DNA from: Butyrivibrio sp. UBA3740 | Lineage (GTDB): Bacteria > Bacillota > Clostridia > Lachnospirales > Lachnospiraceae | Direction of reading: 5' to 3' | NCBI GenBank assembly: GCA_002372465.1 | Contig: DFGW01000213.1 | Location: 1-56,347 of the forward strand | Length of the DNA stretch: 56,347 bases | In this document: piece by piece, positions 51,662-56,347 of the stretch | How positions within the stretch are numbered: the first letter of the stretch is position 1 | Layout of the letters: each line of letters starts with the position of its first letter | Notes under the pieces: model-generated | Seen by the model: the letters and a program-made list of their open reading frames with translations, nothing else | Told to the model about the DNA's origin: nothing | Database searches by the model: none | Program-made: the position numbers and the translations under genes

Positions 51662-51778
51662 TTCTTCTTCCTCCTGTAAAGTGTCCGTTTTCAATTTGAA
51701 AGTATTATACCATTAGAGTCAATATAGTGATATAATCGTCAAAAAGCTTTTGATACAAGCAAAAACGGAGGAAATACA

Positions 51779-53053
51779 ATGAGTCAGGGAATCGGAACAA
51801 GATGCGTTCAGGCTGGATACACACCCGGGAACGGGGAACCAAGGCAGATCCCCATTATCCAGTCAACAACCTTCAAATATGACACCAGTGAGGATATGGG
51901 CAAGCTCTTTGACCTGGAGGCTTCAGGATACTTCTACACAAGACTTCAGAACCCCACCAATGATCACGTTGCAGCCAAGATTGCTGCCTTGGAGGGCGGA
52001 TCTGCTGCAATGCTGACATCGTCGGGACAGGCAGCTAACTTTTTTGCAATGTTCAACATCTGTGAGTGCGGAAGCCACATCGTTGCTTCATCTTCAATCT
52101 ACGGCGGAACCTTTAACCTCATCGCTGTAACAATGGCCAAGATGGGAATTGAAGTTACTTTCGTTTCACCCACTGCTTCAGATGAAGAACTGGATGCAGC
52201 CTTTAAGGACAACACAAGGGCAGTTTTTGGAGAGACAATCGCCAACCCTGCCCTGACAGTCCTTGATATCGAGAAGTTTGCAAACGCTGCTCACAGACAC
52301 GGAGTACCGCTTATTGTTGATAATACTTTCCCTACACCTGTTAACTGCAGACCTATTGAGTGGGGAGCAGACATAGTTACACATTCAACCACCAAGTACA
52401 TGGATGGTCACGGAGCAGCCGTGGGCGGAGCAATCGTTGATTCCGGAAAGTTTGACTGGATGGCTCACGCAGACAAGTATCCGGGACTTACAAAGCCTGA
52501 TGATTCCTATCACGGAATTGTTTATGCCGAGAAGTTCGGAAAAGAAGGTGCCTTCATCACAAAGGCTACAGCTCAGCTGATGCGTGACTTTGGTTGTATA
52601 CAGTCACCACAGAATGCATTTCTTTTAAATCTGGGACTTGAGTCCCTCCATGTGAGAATGCCTCGCCACGTGGAGAACGGTCTTGCTGTTGCCAGATTCC
52701 TTCAGGAACAGGATCAGGTGGCCAAGGTAAGCTATCCAGGACTGGAGAGTGATCCTTATTACGAGCTCGCCAGGAAATACATGCCAAAGGGCGGCTGCGG
52801 AGTTGTTTCTTTTGAGCTCAAGGGAGGAAGAGCAGCTGCAGAGAGCTTCATGAAGAAGCTTAAGCTGGCGGCAATTGAGACCCATGTTGCTGATGCAAGA
52901 ACCTGCTGTCTCAACCCTGCAACATCAACTCATCGTCAGATGACTGACGAGCAGCTCCTTGAGGCAGGAATACCTGCAGGACTTGTAAGAATGAGCTGTG
53001 GACTTGAGGACAAGGAAGACCTCATCGCCGATATCCAAAGTGCACTTAATTAA
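51779..53053 (+). CDS. metY: O-acetylhomoserine sulfhydrylase (PLP-dependent)
   Basis: A 424-residue Cys/Met-metabolism PLP enzyme. The PLP lysine is in HSTTKYMDGHG, with YTRLQNPTN and MLTSSGQAANFF as conserved active-site stretches. It makes homocysteine from O-acetylhomoserine and sulfide. Length and the SSGQAA-type loop match the sulfhydrylase group rather than cystathionine synthase. CGGAGGAAA precedes the ATG. The NMNAT-NAPRT gene follows after only 9 bp, so the two are likely co-transcribed. Confidence 0.9.
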   Translation: MSQGIGTRCVQAGYTPGNGEPRQIPIIQSTTFKYDTSEDMGKLFDLEASGYFYTRLQNPTNDHVAAKIAALEGGSAAMLTSSGQAANFFAMFNICECGSHIVASSSIYGGTFNLIAVTMAKMGIEVTFVSPTASDEELDAAFKDNTRAVFGETIANPALTVLDIEKFANAAHRHGVPLIVDNTFPTPVNCRPIEWGADIVTHSTTKYMDGHGAAVGGAIVDSGKFDWMAHADKYPGLTKPDDSYHGIVYAEKFGKEGAFITKATAQLMRDFGCIQSPQNAFLLNLGLESLHVRMPRHVENGLAVARFLQEQDQVAKVSYPGLESDPYYELARKYMPKGGCGVVSFELKGGRAAAESFMKKLKLAAIETHVADARTCCLNPATSTHRQMTDEQLLEAGIPAGLVRMSCGLEDKEDLIADIQSALN

Positions 53054-53062
53054 GGAGAATTC

Positions 53063-54793
53063 ATGGATAATATAGGTATAGTTTTTGGTTGTTTTATTCC
53101 GTTTCATAAAGGGCACGAATCCCTTGTGGAGAGGGCTCTTAAGGAAAATGACAGAATGATAATCGCAGTTTGTGGCTATCAGGAGGACAGAGGCAAGGAC
53201 TTCCTTCCTTTCACAGTGCGTCACAAGCTGGTAAAAGAGATGTTCCGTGAAGACAGGCGCGTCACCGTGGCCCTTATCGACGACAAGAAGATCGGCCTTG
53301 ACGGCACCTTCACCCATGAGAACTGGGTCGCCTGGGGAAAAGAACTTTTTGAGTCGGCAGGGATAGATCCCGACTCGGCACATTTCAACTGGTATACGGG
53401 AGAGCCTTCCTATGTGGAAAAACTAGCCCCGATTTATCCCAAGCACACATTTCATCTTGTAGACAGAACAGTGGTCAATGTCAGTGGTACTGAAATCCGT
53501 GAGAACCCAATGGATCTGTCGGATGATATCAATGTAGTATTTAGAGAATACCTGTTAAAGACAGGAAAACTGGAGGAGGATCCAATGAATCCAATTATTG
53601 ACAGCTTACTTGAAACTGACCTGTACAAATTTTCCATGGGTCAGGCAATTTATCACAACTTCCCTGACTACACAACCACCTGGACTTTCAGATGCCGTAA
53701 TAAGGATGTGAAGTTTACTAAGGAGATGGTTGAAGAGATCAAGAGACAGATCTATCTCTACTGCGATCTGAACTTTACTGAGGATGAGCTTAACTATCTG
53801 GCAGGTATCAAGTGGATCAAGAGATCATACGTTGATTTCCTTCGCCTGTGGCATCCAAGATATGAGGACTTCACAATAACCACAGATGCAGAGTGCGGAC
53901 TTGCCATTGAGACCAATGGTACATGGCTCAACACATCAATGTATGAGATCCCTACTCTTGCCATCGTCAATGAAGTTTACTTCAGAATGGCCTACGATTA
54001 TTCAGAGCTTATGGAATCCTTCGAGGAGAGACTTGATGCGAAGATAGCTCTTTTAACAGATGGAACCTACAAGCTTGGAGCCTTCAGTGAGTTTGGTTTA
54101 AGGAGAAGGCTTTCAGCAGAGGCTCAGGAACTGGCAGTACTTAAGCTTAAGAATGCAAAGCTTGATGCGGGCTCCAAATTTGTCGGAACATCAAATGTAC
54201 TTCTTGCCAAGAAGCTTGGCGTTACTCCTGTAGGAACCATGGCACACGAGTGGATCATGTGCGTAGGTCAGGGCAATCACAGACATAATCCTGCTTATTC
54301 AAACTGGTACGCTCTGGACTTCTGGGTAAAGGAGTATGGAATCCTCAACGGAACTGCCCTTACAGACGCCATTACAACAGATTGCTTCCTCCGGGACTTC
54401 CAGCTGACATTTTCAACTCTGTTCTCCGGCGTTCGTCATGACTCAGGAGATCCTATCGAATGGGGAGAGAAGATGATAGCTCACTATGAGAGTCTTGGCA
54501 TCGATCCTAAGACAAAGACACTGCTCTTTAGTGACAGCCTTGATTTTGAGCGTGCGAACAAGATCAATGAGCACTTTATCGGAAGAGCAAAGGTTGCTTT
54601 CGGAATCGGAACCTACATTGCAAATGACACAAAGGTTCCTGCGCTCAACATAGTCATGAAGACCACAGCCTGCAACGGACAGGATGTTGCCAAGGTTTCT
54701 GACGTAGAGGGTAAGGGCATGTGTAAGAATCCTGAATATGTAGATTATCTGCAGAGATGTATTGATTGGAGAATGCAAAATGAGCGAGTTTAA
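53063..54793 (+). CDS. NMN adenylyltransferase-nicotinate phosphoribosyltransferase fusion
   Basis: A 576-residue two-domain protein. Residues 1-170 form a NadR/NadM-type nucleotidyltransferase: FGCFIPFHKGHES with the H-x-x-H pair (His15, His18) and the ISGTEIR-type VSGTEIRENP (141-149). Residues 175-576 form a complete nicotinate phosphoribosyltransferase: ETDLYKFSMGQAIYHNFPD, GTSNVLLAKKLGVTPVGTMA and SGVRHDSGDP with the catalytic His. The second domain converts nicotinate to nicotinate mononucleotide; the first can adenylate it to the dinucleotide. Met175 is preceded by a strong internal ribosome site (53572-53580), so a separate NAPRT is also likely made. AAGGAGAAT precedes the first ATG. 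nadE overlaps the 3' end. Confidence 0.9.
   Translation: MDNIGIVFGCFIPFHKGHESLVERALKENDRMIIAVCGYQEDRGKDFLPFTVRHKLVKEMFREDRRVTVALIDDKKIGLDGTFTHENWVAWGKELFESAGIDPDSAHFNWYTGEPSYVEKLAPIYPKHTFHLVDRTVVNVSGTEIRENPMDLSDDINVVFREYLLKTGKLEEDPMNPIIDSLLETDLYKFSMGQAIYHNFPDYTTTWTFRCRNKDVKFTKEMVEEIKRQIYLYCDLNFTEDELNYLAGIKWIKRSYVDFLRLWHPRYEDFTITTDAECGLAIETNGTWLNTSMYEIPTLAIVNEVYFRMAYDYSELMESFEERLDAKIALLTDGTYKLGAFSEFGLRRRLSAEAQELAVLKLKNAKLDAGSKFVGTSNVLLAKKLGVTPVGTMAHEWIMCVGQGNHRHNPAYSNWYALDFWVKEYGILNGTALTDAITTDCFLRDFQLTFSTLFSGVRHDSGDPIEWGEKMIAHYESLGIDPKTKTLLFSDSLDFERANKINEHFIGRAKVAFGIGTYIANDTKVPALNIVMKTTACNGQDVAKVSDVEGKGMCKNPEYVDYLQRCIDWRMQNERV
53572..53587 (+). promoter_or_regulatory. Internal ribosome binding site and start within the fusion
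   Basis: GGAGGAGGA, 4-base spacer (TCCA), then ATG, exactly at the domain joint (Met175). It is stronger than the ribosome site of the full gene. It may be the vestige of two separate genes, or allow free NAPRT to be made beside the fusion. Confidence 0.75.
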
Positions 54794-55523
54794 TGCAAAA
54801 AAGGAGATAGAGAATATTGTTGCCTGGATCCGTGACTGGTTTGAGAACAACGGACCAAAGGCCAATGCTGTTATCGGTATTTCCGGCGGTAAGGATTCAA
54901 CTATCGTTGCCACACTGCTTGTAAAGGCTCTTGGTAAGGACAGGGTAGTCGGCGTCATGATGCCAAACGGCGAGCAGAAGGATATCTCTGATTCAAAGAA
55001 AGTATGTGAGCTTCTTGGAATCAGAAATTATACCGTGAATATTGAAAAGGCTTTTGAGGGCGAGATGGATGCCCTCAGGGCAGCAGGCGTGGAGCCAGGA
55101 AAGGATGCCATCATCAATACTCCTCCAAGGCTTCGTATGACTACACTTTACGCCATCGCCCAGTCACTTCCTGAGGGCGGACGTGTAACCAATACCTGCA
55201 ATGCTTCCGAGGACTATGTTGGTTATTCGACAAAGTACGGCGATGCAGCCGGCGACTTCAGCCCCTGCTCAGATTATCTTGTCTGCGAGATGCTTCAGAT
55301 CGGTGATGAGCTGGGACTTCCTGCTGAGCTGATCCACAAGACACCATCAGATGGACTTTCAGGGATGTCAGATGAAGACAAGCTTGGATTTACTTATGCT
55401 ATGCTTGATAAGTATGTCCGCACCGGCGAGATTGAGGATGAAGCTATTAAGGAGAAGATCGACCGCCTCCACAGACTTAACCTGCACAAGCTCCAGACAA
55501 TACCTATGTATAAGAGAAGCTGA
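54780..55523 (+). CDS. nadE: NH3-dependent NAD+ synthetase
   Basis: A 247-residue adenylating amidotransferase without the glutaminase domain, so it uses ammonia. The PP-loop is IGISGGKDST, followed by TPPRLRMTTLYAIAQ and NTCNASEDYVGYSTKYGDAA, then HKTPSDGLSG, as in bacterial NadE. It makes NAD from deamido-NAD, the last step of the route begun by the preceding fusion. GGAGA lies 8 bp before the ATG at 54780; the gene overlaps the fusion by 14 bp and is coupled to it. Confidence 0.92.
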   Translation: MSEFNAKKEIENIVAWIRDWFENNGPKANAVIGISGGKDSTIVATLLVKALGKDRVVGVMMPNGEQKDISDSKKVCELLGIRNYTVNIEKAFEGEMDALRAAGVEPGKDAIINTPPRLRMTTLYAIAQSLPEGGRVTNTCNASEDYVGYSTKYGDAAGDFSPCSDYLVCEMLQIGDELGLPAELIHKTPSDGLSGMSDEDKLGFTYAMLDKYVRTGEIEDEAIKEKIDRLHRLNLHKLQTIPMYKRS

Positions 55524-55540
55524 AATCAGATAGTAAATTT

Positions 55541-55578
55541 GCCCCGTGACCTGGTTTTGATTGGCTCGGGGCTTTTTT
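55541..55578 (+). terminator. Intrinsic terminator
   Basis: Stem GCCCCG/CGGGGC with a long loop, then six T. It closes the metY-fusion-nadE transcript. Confidence 0.8.
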
Positions 55579-55633
55579 CTTACACTTTTTCTGATAGAAT
55601 AGGCTAATAGGGGTTTTAGAAGGAGGTAATGGT

Positions 55634-56347
55634 ATGGCAGAACTGAAGTGCCCTCATTGCGGGCAGGCATTTACGGTAGATGATACAGAGCTTAGCTCTA
55701 TTGTTCAGCAGATCAGGGATAAGGAATTTGAGAAGGACCTGAACATTCGGACCAGTGAGCTACAAAGGCATTTAGAGGAGAAGCATGCTCTGGAGATCTC
55801 GGCAAAAGAGAATGAGATAACCTTAAGGACAAAGGAGCAGTATGGTAAGGACATGGAGGCTCTCAGAGAGGAGCTTAGGAAGGCCCAGGAGCAGAACACG
55901 GAGCTTCAACTTGAGCTTAAGTCTGTAGATGACAAGCAAAGGCTTGCAGTTATGGAGGCTGTTAAGAAGGTTGAAGATGAGAAGAATGCCATTGTGACTA
56001 AGCTTAGCGAAAAAGCCCACAACACAGAGCTTGAGCTCAGCCAAAAGACCCATGATCTGGAGGCTGCAATTTTGCAGGAGAAGGAGAGAGGCAAGATACT
56101 CCTTGAGCAGAAGGAAAAAGAGGTTGAGTTCTATAAGGACTTAAAGGCCAGGATGTCCACCAAGATGGTGGGAGAGACTTTAGAGCAGCACTGCGAGATA
56201 CAGTTCAACCAGCTTCGTCCAACAGCCTTTAAGAATGCATATTTTGAGAAGGACAATGATGCCAGAAGCGGCAGTAAGGGTGACTATATCTATAGAGAAA
56301 CTGACGAGAACGGTGTGGAGCTGATCTCCATCATGTTCGAGATGAAG
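55634..56347 (+). CDS. DUF2130-family protein (3' end outside window)
   Basis: The gene starts at ATG 55634 after GAAGGAGGTAAT and runs off the end after 238 codons. A zinc-ribbon-like start (CPHCGQAFTV) is followed by a long coiled coil (residues about 25-175, KEFEKDLNIRTSELQ, EALREELRKAQEQNTELQLE) and the start of the DUF2130 core (ETLEQHCEIQFNQLRPTAF, GDYIYRETDENG). The DUF2130 core recalls nuclease-like folds; family activity is not established. It follows the nadE terminator, so it has its own promoter. Confidence 0.88.
   Translation, partial: MAELKCPHCGQAFTVDDTELSSIVQQIRDKEFEKDLNIRTSELQRHLEEKHALEISAKENEITLRTKEQYGKDMEALREELRKAQEQNTELQLELKSVDDKQRLAVMEAVKKVEDEKNAIVTKLSEKAHNTELELSQKTHDLEAAILQEKERGKILLEQKEKEVEFYKDLKARMSTKMVGETLEQHCEIQFNQLRPTAFKNAYFEKDNDARSGSKGDYIYRETDENGVELISIMFEMK

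Noticed and set aside
1..56347. rRNA and tRNA genes
   Set aside because: No stretch with tRNA cloverleaf arms and CCA-like ends or with conserved rRNA sequence was seen by eye. A covariance-model scan would settle it.

Overview
The window reads as chromosome of an anaerobic Firmicute, most likely a Lachnospiraceae member close to Butyrivibrio or Pseudobutyrivibrio. The basis is a mid-range GC content, strong GGAGG-type ribosome sites before nearly every gene, several cyclic-di-GMP proteins sharing one sensor-like module, a meso-diaminopimelate dehydrogenase, a DUF3160 lipoprotein, a bacterial serpin and a GH13 alpha-glucanase. The genus is inference. I found no rRNA, tRNA, prophage, integrase, transposase or CRISPR array. 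Most of the window is ordinary core and accessory chromosome in short operons, often closely convergent and separated by two-way hairpin terminators.

Layout. 1-3.2 kb: start of a probable signalling protein, an HD phosphohydrolase, a P-loop nucleoside kinase and asparaginase. 3.2-9.4 kb: a bile-acid/sodium-type symporter, an alpha/beta hydrolase with a serpin lipoprotein, and small operons (GNAT, Sel1-like, PPP phosphatase; membrane peptide with rhodanese). 9.4-12.7 kb: a patatin and four small, mostly exported unknowns. 12.7-13.6 kb: a gene-free region with a 53/54-bp tandem array, two folded elements and scattered copies of a short dispersed repeat. 13.6-21 kb: RmlD-like reductase, Suv3-like helicase, a candidate small RNA, a YbaK deacylase, an SDR epimerase with a MutS-family ATPase. 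21-29.6 kb: a PutP-type symporter, a peptidase S51-like/GGDEF/EAL fusion, a flotillin remnant running into a LacI-type-regulated GH13 gene, and a chemotaxis receptor. 29.7-34.6 kb: lipoprotein, PspC, a broken ORF6N gene behind a consensus promoter, YdcF and an RsmH-family methyltransferase. 34.6-41.8 kb: NhaC antiporter, MBL hydrolase, ABC exporter, DUF4342 protein, and a soluble sugar-binding-fold/GGDEF sensor. 41.9-46.9 kb: three exported proteins in a row (DUF3160, CapA-like, SGNH). 46.9-50.6 kb: an operon of phosphoribosyltransferase, HTH protein and EAL protein. 50.7-56.3 kb: diaminopimelate dehydrogenase, O-acetylhomoserine sulfhydrylase, an NMNAT-NAPRT fusion, NadE and the start of a DUF2130 protein.

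The most notable items are: (1) a single-chain fusion of a NadR/NadM-type adenylyltransferase with nicotinate phosphoribosyltransferase, overlapping nadE, so one transcript encodes the whole nicotinate-to-NAD route, with an internal ribosome site at the fusion joint; (2) a peptidase S51-like domain fused to a degenerate GGDEF and an apparently intact EAL phosphodiesterase; (3) an internally deleted flotillin gene left in frame upstream of a GH13 gene whose promoter and palindromic operator are plainly visible; (4) the repeat-rich gene-free region at 12.7-13.6 kb; and (5) the DUF3160/CapA/SGNH surface cassette. All functional statements are from reading the sequence; no database searches were run.
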